64,000 bases of DNA from Aeromicrobium fastidiosum (GCF_017876595.1 NZ_JAGIOG010000001.1:2976001-3040000), one strand, 5' to 3'; positions 7,224-16,148 are shown, counted from the first letter of the stretch. Made by a program: numbers and translations. Notes: generated from the letters alone by a model not told the origin.

Positions 7224-8087
7224 ATGACAACCACCTACACCCACCTGACCACCCCGCGCTCCTCCTCCGCGGCACGCCGCAGGCGACGCATCGGAGCCAT
7301 GGTGGGCATGGCGACCATCTCCGCTGCCGTCCTCGGCGGCTGCAGCGCACAGGACAAGACCGACTCATCCCCCGCAGCGGCCGACGTCAAGACCCAGCCG
7401 AGCGCGACGACGACCAGCGCCCGCATCCTCTTCGCCGGCGACTCGATCGCCAAGGCGGAGGCACCCGCTCTCGAAGCCGCGTTCACGAGCGCCGGTGCCT
7501 CGTTCCGCAGCATCGCCACGCCCGGCGGTGGCAACGTCGTCGCCGCCGGCGATGACGACGACTCCAAGAAAATCGCAGAGGAGAGCCTGGCCGACGTCGC
7601 CAAGGCGGCCAAGGACATGAAGGCGACCACGATCGTCTACCAGATCACGGTCTACGACTGGGGCACCGAGGAGCAGCAGAAGCAGAGCTACGCCAAGCTC
7701 GCCACGGCGGCCGAGTCCGCCGGCGCGAAGCTCGTCATGGTCTCGGCTCCGCCGGTCGTCGACGGCGGCTTCTTCGGCAAGCACGCCAAGCAGATGGCGA
7801 CCGCTCCGGTCGTGGCCAAGGACATCGCCGAGTCGAGCAAGGGCACGGTCACGTTCGTCGACTCGTCACAGCTCTGGGGCACCGACCCGAAGGCCGTTCA
7901 GGCGCTTCGCAGCGCCGATGGCACCCACAACTGCCAGCAGGGGGCCGCAGCGTTCGCGGCCTGGTTCACGCAGCAGGCCAAGAAAGCCACCGGCGTGGCA
8001 CCCGCCGCTCCGGCGACCTGGGCGACCGGCGACTGGACCGACGCCAAGGAATTCGCCACGAACAAGTGCTCGACACCGGGTCGATGA
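7224..8087 (+). CDS. SGNH-hydrolase-like lipoprotein
   Basis: 287 aa. An Arg-rich N-terminus and hydrophobic stretch end in the lipobox VLGGC (Cys about 36), so this is an exported, lipid-anchored protein. The body opens ILFAGDSIAKAE, block I of SGNH/GDSL hydrolases with the nucleophile Ser in GDS. Near the end DGTHNC supplies the D-x-x-H dyad. SGNH domains paired with acyltransferase-3 proteins usually add or remove acyl groups on surface glycans. It is the first gene of a five-gene overlapping operon. The ATG at 7224 lies 40 bp after the PhoP-like repeat. Confidence 0.75.
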   Translation: MTTTYTHLTTPRSSSAARRRRRIGAMVGMATISAAVLGGCSAQDKTDSSPAAADVKTQPSATTTSARILFAGDSIAKAEAPALEAAFTSAGASFRSIATPGGGNVVAAGDDDDSKKIAEESLADVAKAAKDMKATTIVYQITVYDWGTEEQQKQSYAKLATAAESAGAKLVMVSAPPVVDGGFFGKHAKQMATAPVVAKDIAESSKGTVTFVDSSQLWGTDPKAVQALRSADGTHNCQQGAAAFAAWFTQQAKKATGVAPAAPATWATGDWTDAKEFATNKCSTPGR

Positions 8088-9298
8088 CACCACTCCCCTC
8101 TGCTCCGCGGACCCAGCCGGTGTCGGAGCTCGTCTCCGGCATCGGCAGGCTGCGCCAGCTCGACGGCCTGCGGGGCGTCGCGGTCGTCGCGGTCGTCTTG
8201 TTCCACACCGGTGTGCTCCGCGGCGGATTCTTCGGCGTCGACCTGTTCTTCGTGCTGTCGGGCTTCGTCATCACACGTGCGTTGATCAGCGAGGCCCGGC
8301 ACAGCGGTCGTGTCGACCTGATGGCCTTCCTCGGACGCCGTGCCCGCCGTCTTCAGCCGGCGTTCCTCGTGCTCGTCCCCGTCGTGCTCGTCGCGACGTG
8401 GCTGGCTGGCACCGCGGACGTCCGCTTCTTCGCGATCGACGACTCGCCCTGGGCCATGGCCCAGCTGACGAACTGGTACTTCATCAGCGACCACATCGAC
8501 TATGCAGGCAGCGACGGCCGCGTCTTCGCCCACCTGTGGAGCATCGCAGTCGAGTGGCAGTTCTACCTCGTCTGGCCCGTCGTGGTCATGGTGCTCTTCC
8601 GGCGTCGTCGCCAGGAAGCGGTGGCACTGGCCGCAATCGTCGCGATGGCCGCCGCCTCAGCCGCCGCGATGGTCCACTGGGGCACCCTCGACCAGACCCG
8701 TGCGTACGAGGGCACCGACACCCGCGCCTTCGCGCTGCTGCTCGGGGCTGCGGTCGCCACGCGGCCCGTCCAGCAGGTGGCCGCCTCCGTCGGCCGTCGC
8801 ACCGCCGAGGCGCTGACCGTCCTGCTGGCCGCCGCGATGCTCGCGCTGTGGATCGCCGTGCCCGGCACCGATGCGGCGTGGCTCTACCGGGGCGGCCTGC
8901 TGATGCACTCGGCGCTCGCCGCGGGCCTCATCGCGATCCTCAGCACCCGAGCCGACACCGTTGTCGGACGTGCCGCCGGCACCCGCGTCCCGCGCGTGAT
9001 CGGTGACGCCTCGTACAGTATCTACCTATGGCACTGGCCGATCGTCGTCCTGATGCCGGGCTCGCTGAAGACCGGCAGCCACTGGATCGAGGCGTTGTTG
9101 GTGATGTTCGCATCGGTCGCGGTCGGGTTGTTGTCGACCCGCTTCATCGAGGACCCGATCCGCTCGCGAGCACGGTGGGCTCGCGGACCGGCCGGCGCAG
9201 CAGCCCTGGTCGCCGCGATCGCCGCGATCACCCTGCTCTGGCTGGGCCTGCCCCAGCCCGACCTCGGCACCGGCACCGTCGACGTGAGCAGGCTGTGA
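8084..9298 (+). CDS. acyltransferase family 3 (OafA/YrhL-type) membrane protein
   Basis: 404 aa, about ten membrane segments. N-terminal RQLDGLRGVAVVAVVLFH contains the conserved His of acyltransferase-3 proteins. GVDLFFVLSGFVITRAL and GRRARRLQPAF follow, then LWSIAVEWQFYLVWP and SYSIYLWHWPI. All are family hallmarks. These proteins transfer acyl groups from cytoplasmic donors to extracellular glycans. The ATG overlaps the preceding stop (ATGA), implying translational coupling to the SGNH lipoprotein, so the two probably act as a split pair. In many homologues both domains are fused in one chain. Confidence 0.9.
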   Translation: MTPLPSAPRTQPVSELVSGIGRLRQLDGLRGVAVVAVVLFHTGVLRGGFFGVDLFFVLSGFVITRALISEARHSGRVDLMAFLGRRARRLQPAFLVLVPVVLVATWLAGTADVRFFAIDDSPWAMAQLTNWYFISDHIDYAGSDGRVFAHLWSIAVEWQFYLVWPVVVMVLFRRRRQEAVALAAIVAMAAASAAAMVHWGTLDQTRAYEGTDTRAFALLLGAAVATRPVQQVAASVGRRTAEALTVLLAAAMLALWIAVPGTDAAWLYRGGLLMHSALAAGLIAILSTRADTVVGRAAGTRVPRVIGDASYSIYLWHWPIVVLMPGSLKTGSHWIEALLVMFASVAVGLLSTRFIEDPIRSRARWARGPAGAAALVAAIAAITLLWLGLPQPDLGTGTVDVSRL

Positions 9299-9855
9299 CG
9301 TCGATGCGCGGCCTCGTGGTGGTTGCCTCCGCGCTGCTCGCGGCATCGTGCGGCGTCGGCCTCGGCGCCAGCGACCCGGGACCGGGCGGATCGCCGGCCA
9401 CCGTGGCCACGTCCCCCGCATCCTCTGCCAGAGGGACGAGCATCTACCTGACCACATCCCGGGGGCTGTGGACGGTGTGGAGGCAGCGCGTGCCCGCATC
9501 CGACGTGCAGACGTCGCTGGATCTCCTGCTCGAGGGACCGACCGGTGCCGAGCGCTCGCGGGGCATCACGACCGCCATTCCCCCAGACTTCGGCAGCCTG
9601 ACCGCGACGGCACGAACCGGCCGCGTCGATGTCGCCCTGCCGTCGACGTTCTCCCGCATCGACTCCCAGGCCATCCTCCAGATCGCGTGCACGGTGGCGG
9701 CCTCCCCCGGCGTCCCCGGCAATGTCGCCCCCGACCAGGTCGTGGTCGACATGCACGAACCCGGCGACACGCAGGGCGCGCAGATGCGCTGCAACGACAC
9801 CGGTGACGTCACGATGGTCGACCGCCCGTCCGACACCTCTGGAGGTTCGCAGTGA
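9295..9855 (+). CDS. GerMN-domain lipoprotein
   Basis: 186 aa. The start is GTG 9295 (GTGA overlap with the acyltransferase stop) or ATG 9304. A short signal peptide ends in the lipobox LLAASC. After a Pro/Ser linker, the segment IYLTTSRGLWTVWRQ, SLDLLLEGPTGAERSRGI, TTAIPP and ALPSTF follows the GerMN domain pattern seen in LpqB and similar lipoproteins. GerMN lipoproteins often sit next to two-component systems (as LpqB with MtrAB) and modulate the sensor. Its place directly before the regulator and kinase suggests that role here. Confidence 0.75.
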   Translation: MTSMRGLVVVASALLAASCGVGLGASDPGPGGSPATVATSPASSARGTSIYLTTSRGLWTVWRQRVPASDVQTSLDLLLEGPTGAERSRGITTAIPPDFGSLTATARTGRVDVALPSTFSRIDSQAILQIACTVAASPGVPGNVAPDQVVVDMHEPGDTQGAQMRCNDTGDVTMVDRPSDTSGGSQ

Positions 9856-10541
9856 GCCGCGTGCTGCTGGTCGAGGACGACCTCGCCGTCAGGCGGGCCG
9901 TGACGATGGGGCTCAAGCGCCTGGGCCACGACGTCGAGGCGGTCGCCGACGGGCGAGACGCCCTCGACTCGATCATCGCGTCGCCGCCCGACATCGTCGT
10001 GCTGGACCTCATGATCCCCGGCATCAACGGCATCGAGGTCTGCAAGCTGATCCGCGCACGCGGGACGGTGCCGGTCGTCATCTTGTCGGCACGCGACCAC
10101 GACATCGACATCGTCGCCGGCTTCGACGCCGGAGCCGACGACTACTGCGTCAAGCCGGCCAGCGCCGAGGTCATCGACGCGCGCATCCGTGCCGTGCTCC
10201 GCCGCTCCACCGGGCCGACGACGCTCGACCACGACGCCCATCCTGCCGAGGTCTTCGGCGACCTCGCCGTCGACCGCGCATCCTTGCGGGTCCGCAAGGG
10301 CGGCGCGGAGGTGTCGCTGACTCCCACCGAGCTCCGTCTGCTCCTGTTCCTGTCCTCACAGCTGGACCACGCCTTCAGCCGCCAGCAGCTGCTCGAGCAC
10401 GTGTGGGAGCAGAGCTACTACGGCGAGGTGCGCATGGTCGACGCCTGCGTCACCCGTCTGCGGGCCAAGATCGAGACCGATCCGCGTCACCCCGTCCACC
10501 TGCAGACCGTGCGCGGCTTCGGCTATCGCTTCTCGGCATGA
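9852..10541 (+). CDS. OmpR/PhoB-family response regulator
   Basis: 229 aa. Receiver domain 1-120 with acidic pair Glu8-Asp9-Asp10, phosphoacceptor Asp52 (VVLDLMIPG) and Lys101 (DYCVKP). The winged-helix DNA-binding domain (about 130-228) has LTPTELRLLLFL and ends TVRGFGYRFS. The start is a GTG overlapping the lipoprotein stop (GTGA). The kinase follows with an ATGA overlap. This family binds tandem half-sites about 11 bp apart, and two such sites lie upstream in this region, so it is the natural candidate for binding them. Confidence 0.92.
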   Translation: MSRVLLVEDDLAVRRAVTMGLKRLGHDVEAVADGRDALDSIIASPPDIVVLDLMIPGINGIEVCKLIRARGTVPVVILSARDHDIDIVAGFDAGADDYCVKPASAEVIDARIRAVLRRSTGPTTLDHDAHPAEVFGDLAVDRASLRVRKGGAEVSLTPTELRLLLFLSSQLDHAFSRQQLLEHVWEQSYYGEVRMVDACVTRLRAKIETDPRHPVHLQTVRGFGYRFSA

Positions 10542-11986
10542 GGATCCGCCCACCCGCGACGACGCTGCGGGGCCGACTCCTGCTCTCGTTCGCACTCGTC
10601 TCGGTGCTCGCCGTCGCTGCCGCAACCGGCGTGACGACGCTCCAGGCGCGCGACGTCGTGCTGCGCGAGTCGCAGCAGGCAGCCGTCTCGGGGTTGAGGG
10701 CGTCGGTCCAGGCGGTCGGGCCTGACCTGAGGCTTCCGCTCGACAGAGCCGGGCTGCGACTGCTGGTCAGCCAGCTGGGGCCATCGGCCGGCGCAGAATC
10801 CTCGTCGTCGCAGGCGACCTACGCGGCGTCGTTCGGCGACGAGCTCGTCGCCCCGTCACGTGGGCCGTCGGTGCCGACATCGATCCGCCGGGAAGCCCGG
10901 ACGGCCACCAGCACCCTGGTGCAGCGCGTCCGTGTGGACGGATCGACCTACCTCGCCGTCGCGGTGCCGGTCGTGACACGGACGGACGACTCGGCGACCG
11001 GCGTGGTCGTGTACTCCATGACGTCCCTGCGCTCCCAGGACACGGTGCTCGACGGGATCGTGAAGGCCTCGGCGACCGCTGCCGTCCCTGTCGTCGTCGC
11101 CGCGATGATCCTTGCGCTGCTCGTCTCGACGGGCCTGCTGCGCCCGGTTCGCAGGCTGCACGCCGCGGTCGAGGAGATGTCAAACGGCCGCCTGGGCATC
11201 CAGGTTCCTGCAGTCGACCGCGGCGAGCTGGGCGACCTCGCCCGCTCGTTCAACCAGATGTCGCGCGACCTGCACGACGAGCGAGAGACGCTGCGGCAGA
11301 TGGAGGCGAAGGCCAGGCGGTTCGCCGCGGACGTGTCGCACGAGCTCCGCACCCCCCTGTCAGCCATGACGGCGGTCGCGGGGCTGCTGGCCGACGAGGC
11401 CGATCTGCTGCCCGACGACATCGCCGAGGCCGCCACGCTGGTCGCCGAGGAGACCCACCACCTCACACGCCTCGTCGAGGAGCTCATCGAGATCTCCCGC
11501 TTCGACGCCGGCACCGCAGTACTGCGACTGGACGAGATCAACCTCTCCGAGCTGGTCGGACGCTCTTTGACAGCCCGTGACTGGACGGCGCGGGTCGACC
11601 TCGACGTCCCCCACGAGCTGCGCATCTCGGTCGACCCCCGACGTATCGACGTCATCGTGGCCAACCTCGTCGGCAACGCGGTGCGCCACGCCGGCGAGGC
11701 AGCCACGATCCGGCTGAGTGCCCGGGCAACGGGGGCCGACCTCGTCATCGACGTCGTCGACGACGGTCCGGGCATCCCATCCGACGTGCGTCCATACATC
11801 TTCGACCGGTTCGTCAAGGGCGACCCGGCACGCGGCGGACGCAGCGAAGGCAGCGGGCTGGGCCTGTCGATCGCCCGCGAGAACGCCGAGCTCCACGGCG
11901 GCAGCCTCGACCTCGACGAGCACCACGATGGCGGGACGCGCTTCGTGCTGGGCCTCCCCGACGTCGTGGTCGTCCACGACGACTGA
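10538..11986 (+). CDS. sensor histidine kinase with HAMP domain
   Basis: 482 aa. TM1 about 12-34, an extracytoplasmic sensor of about 145 residues, TM2 about 180-202, HAMP about 200-252. The HisKA phosphoacceptor is His268 (DVSHELRTPLS). An HATPase_c domain follows with N box (NLVGNAVRHA), G1 (DDGPGIP), F box and G2 (GSGLGLSIA). It phosphorylates the adjacent regulator. The sensor region has no recognisable small-molecule domain. With the neighbouring GerMN lipoprotein and acyl-transfer genes, an envelope signal is likely. It is the last gene of the operon. Confidence 0.92.
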   Translation: MRIRPPATTLRGRLLLSFALVSVLAVAAATGVTTLQARDVVLRESQQAAVSGLRASVQAVGPDLRLPLDRAGLRLLVSQLGPSAGAESSSSQATYAASFGDELVAPSRGPSVPTSIRREARTATSTLVQRVRVDGSTYLAVAVPVVTRTDDSATGVVVYSMTSLRSQDTVLDGIVKASATAAVPVVVAAMILALLVSTGLLRPVRRLHAAVEEMSNGRLGIQVPAVDRGELGDLARSFNQMSRDLHDERETLRQMEAKARRFAADVSHELRTPLSAMTAVAGLLADEADLLPDDIAEAATLVAEETHHLTRLVEELIEISRFDAGTAVLRLDEINLSELVGRSLTARDWTARVDLDVPHELRISVDPRRIDVIVANLVGNAVRHAGEAATIRLSARATGADLVIDVVDDGPGIPSDVRPYIFDRFVKGDPARGGRSEGSGLGLSIARENAELHGGSLDLDEHHDGGTRFVLGLPDVVVVHDD

Positions 11987-12019
11987 CGTCGGCCGACGAG
12001 CTCGACGCCACCTTCCCGC

Positions 12020-13291
12020 CTACTTCACCGCGGCGCGGAACGTCTTGCTGGTCGCCGCGGTGGAGCTCGTGCCGGCGTAGGACACGGTGATCGTGCGTGT
12101 GCCCTTCGGCAGGCCCGACAGCTTGACCGTGGCCCTGCCCTTGACGACGTTGACCGTCTTCGCGACTGAGCCCCATCGGATGGTGACCTTGCCACCGGGC
12201 TTACTGCCGGTCGCCGAACGGGTGATGCCGGCGACGACCGTGACCGAGCCCTTGCCGGGAGTGAGCGTCGCCTTGATGCTCGCCCTGGACTTGAGCCTGA
12301 TGGCGACGCCGCTGACGTCCACGCCCTTCACGTCGATCGCCGAGCTCACTGACTGCGGTGCCCATGGGCGGTGCGGAGCCACCGCGAGGCGGTAGCTCCC
12401 GTCGACGACAGGGCCGATCGTGAACGCACCGGACTTGGCCGAGTCGGCGGTCAGCTGGCCGGGCTGGCTGACTCCAGCTGCACTGACGCTGGCACCCCTG
12501 ATCGGGCGTCCCGAGGTGTCGGTGACCGTGCCGGAGATCCGACGACCCTTCGTGGACATCGTCTGCGGCTTCACGGTGACCGTCTGCCCCGCACCGACGG
12601 TGATCTTGGTGCCGACGGGCTCTTCGTCGTCCGTGAAGGTGCCGTCGCACTCGGTTGTCGCGGCAGGCAGGCTGTCGTAGCACTGGGGGAAGTACGTCTT
12701 GCCGTCGTCGACGAACTGCAGGTAGTAGTCGCCGGCCGGCAGTCCCCCGAGCCTGAACGAGCCGTCCCTGGCAGCCTTCGCGCTCGGGTCGTAGGACATC
12801 GGCTCGTCACGGTCGTGGTCGATCGGGTCGCTCGGACCGAACACGTCGACCCGGAGCCGACTCGTGAGGATGCCATCGCCACGCGTCACCGAACCGACGA
12901 TCGAGGCACCGGGCTTGACGCTGGCGTTGCGGGTGACCGTCCGGCCGGGGCGGTCCTTGAATCGGCGCGACGTGTTGACGATCCGCCCGGAAGGATCCTT
13001 GATGAGGATGGTGTGGCCCGTGTACTCAGGATCGGCGGTCGAGAACCTGAACGAGTAGGCACCCTTGCTGTTGGTGGTGTCGACGTCGAGCGTCTTGTAG
13101 TCGAACCCATCGTCGCCGGTGCGGTGGAGCTCGATGGTCACACCCTTCAGCGGCTTGCCGTCGAGCTTCACGACGCCCTTGACAGCGCCTGTCTTCGCGG
13201 CCGCCTGGGCCGGCGAGGTCAGCCCTGCGAGGACGAGGGCGGCCACCCCCAGGAGCAGCGACGGTGTGCGGACAGTACGTGCGACGTTCAT
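12020..13291 (-). CDS. secreted carboxypeptidase-regulatory-like/Ig-like repeat protein
   Basis: 423 aa. A Sec signal peptide (hydrophobic 11-27, cleavage around AQA-AA) is followed by several beta-rich units. Each opens with a GAVKGVVKLDGKPL-like or ISGTVTDTSGRPI segment and ends GSFRLGGLPAGDYYL or similar, as in carboxypeptidase-regulatory-like and CNA-B-type domains. The last 90 residues resemble a bacterial Ig-like domain (VTVSYAG type). There is no sortase motif or membrane anchor, so it is probably released or bound non-covalently. Function is unknown. It is convergent with the sensor kinase gene and is preceded by a GGGGGG purine tract. Confidence 0.7.
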   Translation of the reverse strand: MNVARTVRTPSLLLGVAALVLAGLTSPAQAAAKTGAVKGVVKLDGKPLKGVTIELHRTGDDGFDYKTLDVDTTNSKGAYSFRFSTADPEYTGHTILIKDPSGRIVNTSRRFKDRPGRTVTRNASVKPGASIVGSVTRGDGILTSRLRVDVFGPSDPIDHDRDEPMSYDPSAKAARDGSFRLGGLPAGDYYLQFVDDGKTYFPQCYDSLPAATTECDGTFTDDEEPVGTKITVGAGQTVTVKPQTMSTKGRRISGTVTDTSGRPIRGASVSAAGVSQPGQLTADSAKSGAFTIGPVVDGSYRLAVAPHRPWAPQSVSSAIDVKGVDVSGVAIRLKSRASIKATLTPGKGSVTVVAGITRSATGSKPGGKVTIRWGSVAKTVNVVKGRATVKLSGLPKGTRTITVSYAGTSSTAATSKTFRAAVK

Positions 13292-13350
13292 GGATCCCCC
13301 CGAGGATTGTTCCTGACCCCTGTCACGGCCGAGGTCGACTCATCGACGTT

Positions 13351-13368
13351 CGCACGAGATGTCGTGCG
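13351..13368. promoter_or_regulatory. inverted repeat in divergent promoter region
   Basis: CGCACGA and TCGTGCG form a perfect 7-bp inverted repeat around GATG. It lies between the divergent starts at 13291 and 13460, 60 bp from the first. It could be an operator; no regulator can be assigned. Confidence 0.3.
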
Positions 13369-13459
13369 ATGTCCAGCGGCGGCCGAACACGTTCCACGAC
13401 CGTGACCGCGGGGTTCCCGTCGAGTTCAGTTGCCCGCTGGCCACCCACATAATGAGTGC

Positions 13460-13786
13460 ATGTCCCTACCGCGCCGCGTCGTTGTCGCCGTCATCCTGGT
13501 CGCGATCGCGGTGTGTGGCCTCGTCGTGGTCGCGAGCCAGATCGCCGTGACCTACTACCTGCCGCCCGGTGAGTCTGGCGTGGCAACGAAGCACGTATCC
13601 GCGTTCAAGCCGGCCATCGCTGGGACGGTCATCGCCTCACTCGCCGCGATCGCGCTGTTGGCGCACCTCGTCGTCGTTCTCCGGGGCCGGACAGCACGTT
13701 GGATGTGGTTCGTCGCGACTGCCTGCGCGCTCGTGTCTGTCGGCACGCCCATCATCGTCGCCACGATGGACCGACCGGTCTACTGA
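13460..13786 (+). CDS. small three-helix membrane protein
   Basis: 108 aa. Hydrophobic segments at about 7-28, 49-71 and 80-101, with a short polar loop PGESGVATKHVSAFKP between the first two. No family recognised. CATAAT lies just upstream as a possible -10 box. The stop overlaps the next gene's ATG (TGATG), so it is probably translated together with the acetyltransferase. Confidence 0.6.
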   Translation: MSLPRRVVVAVILVAIAVCGLVVVASQIAVTYYLPPGESGVATKHVSAFKPAIAGTVIASLAAIALLAHLVVVLRGRTARWMWFVATACALVSVGTPIIVATMDRPVY

Positions 13787-14256
13787 TGTCGTCCGTGCGC
13801 CTCGCACCCATGTCAGCGGACCAGTACCGGGCCTACCGCGCCATCGCTGAACGAAGCTACGCGGACAACATGGTGAAGTCGGGGACGATGCCCGAGCCCG
13901 AGGCACTGCACAAGGCGGCAGAAGACTTCGAGAGGCTGCTCCCCCACGGCGTCGACACCGCCGGCCACGAGTTCTGGACGGCGTTCGACGACGGCGAGGA
14001 GGTTGGCATGCTCTGGCTCGGCTTCACCGAGAAATCTGACGGTCTGCACGCGTTCGGATACGACTTCCTCGTCACCTCAGAGCTGCGCCGTCAGGGCTAC
14101 GGCCGAGCCATCATGGCGGCCGCTGAACACATGTGTCGCGAACGCGGAGTGGTCGAGGTCGGCCTGTCGGTCTTCGGATTCAACTCAGGCGCGCAGTCGC
14201 TGTACGAGCAGATGGGCTTCGAGGTCACCACCGTCCAGATGCGCAAGCGGGTGTGA
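13786..14256 (+). CDS. GNAT-family N-acetyltransferase
   Basis: 156 aa. The acetyl-CoA-binding motif A is visible as ELRRQGYGRAIM (R-x-x-G-x-G), followed by VGLSVFGFNSGAQSLYEQMGFE, the motif B end of the GNAT fold. The N-terminal half, with SADQYRAYRAIAERSYADNM, matches many stand-alone actinobacterial GNATs. The acceptor is unknown. The ATG overlaps the stop of the membrane-protein gene. Confidence 0.88.
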   Translation: MSSVRLAPMSADQYRAYRAIAERSYADNMVKSGTMPEPEALHKAAEDFERLLPHGVDTAGHEFWTAFDDGEEVGMLWLGFTEKSDGLHAFGYDFLVTSELRRQGYGRAIMAAAEHMCRERGVVEVGLSVFGFNSGAQSLYEQMGFEVTTVQMRKRV

Positions 14257-14305
14257 GGCACGGGTCCGCGGTTCGTGCTGGGCGAACCCATGGCACGGTG
14301 AGCAG

Positions 14306-14668
14306 ATGACCGCCTCACTGCGTGTCGAGATCTTTCCGTCTGATCTCGACAGGACGATTCGCGTCTACATGGGTCTGGGGTTCAGGGTCACCGGCCGCAG
14401 CGAAGGTCCGCCTGCGTACGCCTCGCAGAGACTGAGTGACGTGCGGATCGGTGCGTGCGAGGCCGGAGCGGTCGAGCCGGGGCTCCGAGCGATACCCGCC
14501 GGGACCGAGCTCGTCGTCGAAGTCGACGACATTCGCTCATTCCGTGACGATGCCGTGGAGGCACGAATCGTCTTGGATGAGGACCTCACGAGGCGCCCGT
14601 GGGGGCTGATCGATTTCCGGGTCTCTGATCCCGACGGATACTACCTGCGGTTCACGGCGCGACGATGA
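14306..14668 (+). CDS. VOC-superfamily (glyoxalase/bleomycin-resistance-like) protein
   Basis: 120 aa. Two beta-alpha-beta-beta-beta units. The first opens LRVEIFPSDLDRTIRVYMGLGF and the second closes WGLIDFRVSDPDGYYLRF, a pattern typical of the vicinal-oxygen-chelate fold. Expected metal ligands are not complete, so it may be a binding protein rather than an enzyme. It stands 49 bp after the GNAT gene and may share its transcript. Confidence 0.75.
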   Translation: MTASLRVEIFPSDLDRTIRVYMGLGFRVTGRSEGPPAYASQRLSDVRIGACEAGAVEPGLRAIPAGTELVVEVDDIRSFRDDAVEARIVLDEDLTRRPWGLIDFRVSDPDGYYLRFTARR

Positions 14669-14680
14669 CATTCAGCCCCG

Positions 14681-15253
14681 TCATGCCCGCAGCCAGGTGA
14701 TCTCGGCGCGAGTGGCTCGCTCCCTGCTCGTCCCCGGGCAGGAAGTGTCATCCGAGACGTGCGCAGCGACACCGAAGGCGGTCATCGAAGTCACTTCCCA
14801 GTGCGGCGGCACGAAGAACTCGGTGGCCACGGCATCGCGGTCGAAGGCTCGGAACTGGTGGGCATCCAGACCCATGTGCAGACCCTGGATCGTCATGTGC
14901 GCGACCGCCTGACCAAGGTCGTAGCGCGAGAACTCGGAGTATGCCCACCTGTCCGTGCCCTCGACATAGACGTGAGCGAGATTGACCACGAGCAGCGAGG
15001 CAGCGCCAGCCCACATCGACGAACTCGTGGCGAGATGGCGCACGACACGCTCGTGGATGGCGTCGCCGCGCCGTCCGACGACGAACATCCACGGCTGGGA
15101 GTTCCCCGCCGAAGGGGCCATGCGCGCGGCCTCCAGCAGCGCGTCGATCTGTTCGGGCGTGACCGAGACGTCAGGGTCGAATGACATAGGACTGAACCGG
15201 CTCGCCAGTGCCGGGTGCATTTCAGGCCGATCTCGCACGTCGCCGTCAGACAT
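14681..15253 (-). CDS. nitroreductase-family oxidoreductase
   Basis: 190 aa. An FMN-binding nitroreductase fold: SRFSPMSFD, EQIDALLEAARMAPSAGNSQPW with FMN-contacting residues, then YDLGQAVAHMTIQGLHMGL and the C-terminal loop. It reduces nitro or quinone substrates with NAD(P)H; the true substrate is unknown. The ATG at 15253 follows from homology and overlaps the end of the upstream gene by 8 bp. A longer in-frame reading from 15376 would lie wholly inside that gene. Confidence 0.85.
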   Translation of the reverse strand: MSDGDVRDRPEMHPALASRFSPMSFDPDVSVTPEQIDALLEAARMAPSAGNSQPWMFVVGRRGDAIHERVVRHLATSSSMWAGAASLLVVNLAHVYVEGTDRWAYSEFSRYDLGQAVAHMTIQGLHMGLDAHQFRAFDRDAVATEFFVPPHWEVTSMTAFGVAAHVSDDTSCPGTSRERATRAEITWLRA

Positions 15254-16124
15254 GTCTGCAGTCTCCGCCCCAGGACTGAGGTTCGGCCGTCCTGCCTCGA
15301 ACGGTCCAACCCGGCTCCCACCTGACGGTGCCGGCCTCGACAGCCTCTCCGAGAAGGCGGGCATGGGTGCGAACATCCCGATCGCCCGCGGGCGATGGCT
15401 GCAGGAGCACGTCGGCGGATGGAAATGCGGTGCCGTACTCGAGAGAACTGGCTTCGAGGAGCACCTGCCATGGCGGCCGGTCCGGAAGCTCCTGCGGGCT
15501 GACGAGCCCTGCCACGAACGCGCCGGCTCGATCGCGGGCGCGCTCGTCGTGACCCTTGGCTGCTTCGATCGCCTCCAGCGCCGCGTCCAGGTCTCCTTCG
15601 TGATCGCGAAGACGCGATCGGGCCTCGCCGATGCCCAGATCGGCGACAGCCCTCAGGCGGCGGATCTTGTCGATCTCCGTCATCTCCGCGCCTCCGGCAC
15701 CGGGCGCGGTGGTCGGAGCGGGTTCGGGTGCTGGCCCGTCGAGGGCGTCGAGCGCCTCTGCGAGGGCTCGTGCCCAGGCGCGTGGATCGGGGTGCTCCCC
15801 CGCGATCTCGCCCACGTCGATCGTCACCCGAGCCGAGTCCAGAGCAGATCGCGACGCCGACACATGGGCGGCGATGGTGCCGGCCAGCAGGCTCGCGTGG
15901 TGCGAGACGTCGCCGTACGCGGCGAACATGTACCGAAGGTTCTGCAGATCGTTCAGTCGCCGGACAGCCGAATCAGCGCTCGTGGTGAACCTCGCTGTCC
16001 GGGCCGAGGTCAGGTCGGCGGACCGGAACATCGCCAGCCACGTCAGCGGCACCGCGGAGACGCAGCTGCCCAACGGTCGATGCCTCCGACCGTCGAACAG
16101 GCTCAATCGGGACTCGTTCGCCAC
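15246..16124 (-). CDS. hypothetical protein with a UBA/TS-N-like helical segment
   Basis: 292 aa, soluble, with no family recognised overall. Residues 1-130 include an alpha-helical block (RRLNDLQNLRYMFAAYGDVS). An Ala/Pro linker follows, then a segment near residue 150 reading DKIRRLRAVADLGIGEA and continuing SRLRDHEGDLDAALEAI. This resembles the UBA/TS-N three-helix fold of elongation factor Ts. The C-terminal 90 residues are mixed and end WGGDCRHV. It overlaps the nitroreductase start by 8 bp, so the two are probably translated together. Confidence 0.55.
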   Translation of the reverse strand: MANESRLSLFDGRRHRPLGSCVSAVPLTWLAMFRSADLTSARTARFTTSADSAVRRLNDLQNLRYMFAAYGDVSHHASLLAGTIAAHVSASRSALDSARVTIDVGEIAGEHPDPRAWARALAEALDALDGPAPEPAPTTAPGAGGAEMTEIDKIRRLRAVADLGIGEARSRLRDHEGDLDAALEAIEAAKGHDERARDRAGAFVAGLVSPQELPDRPPWQVLLEASSLEYGTAFPSADVLLQPSPAGDRDVRTHARLLGEAVEAGTVRWEPGWTVRGRTAEPQSWGGDCRHV

Positions 16125-16148
16125 ACGACCACGGTGACATCCTGTCCA

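Noticed and set aside
12371..13405. 344-codon plus-strand frame opposite the secreted repeat protein
   Set aside because: No motif and Arg/Asp-rich shadow composition. The minus frame has a proper signal peptide and repeats.
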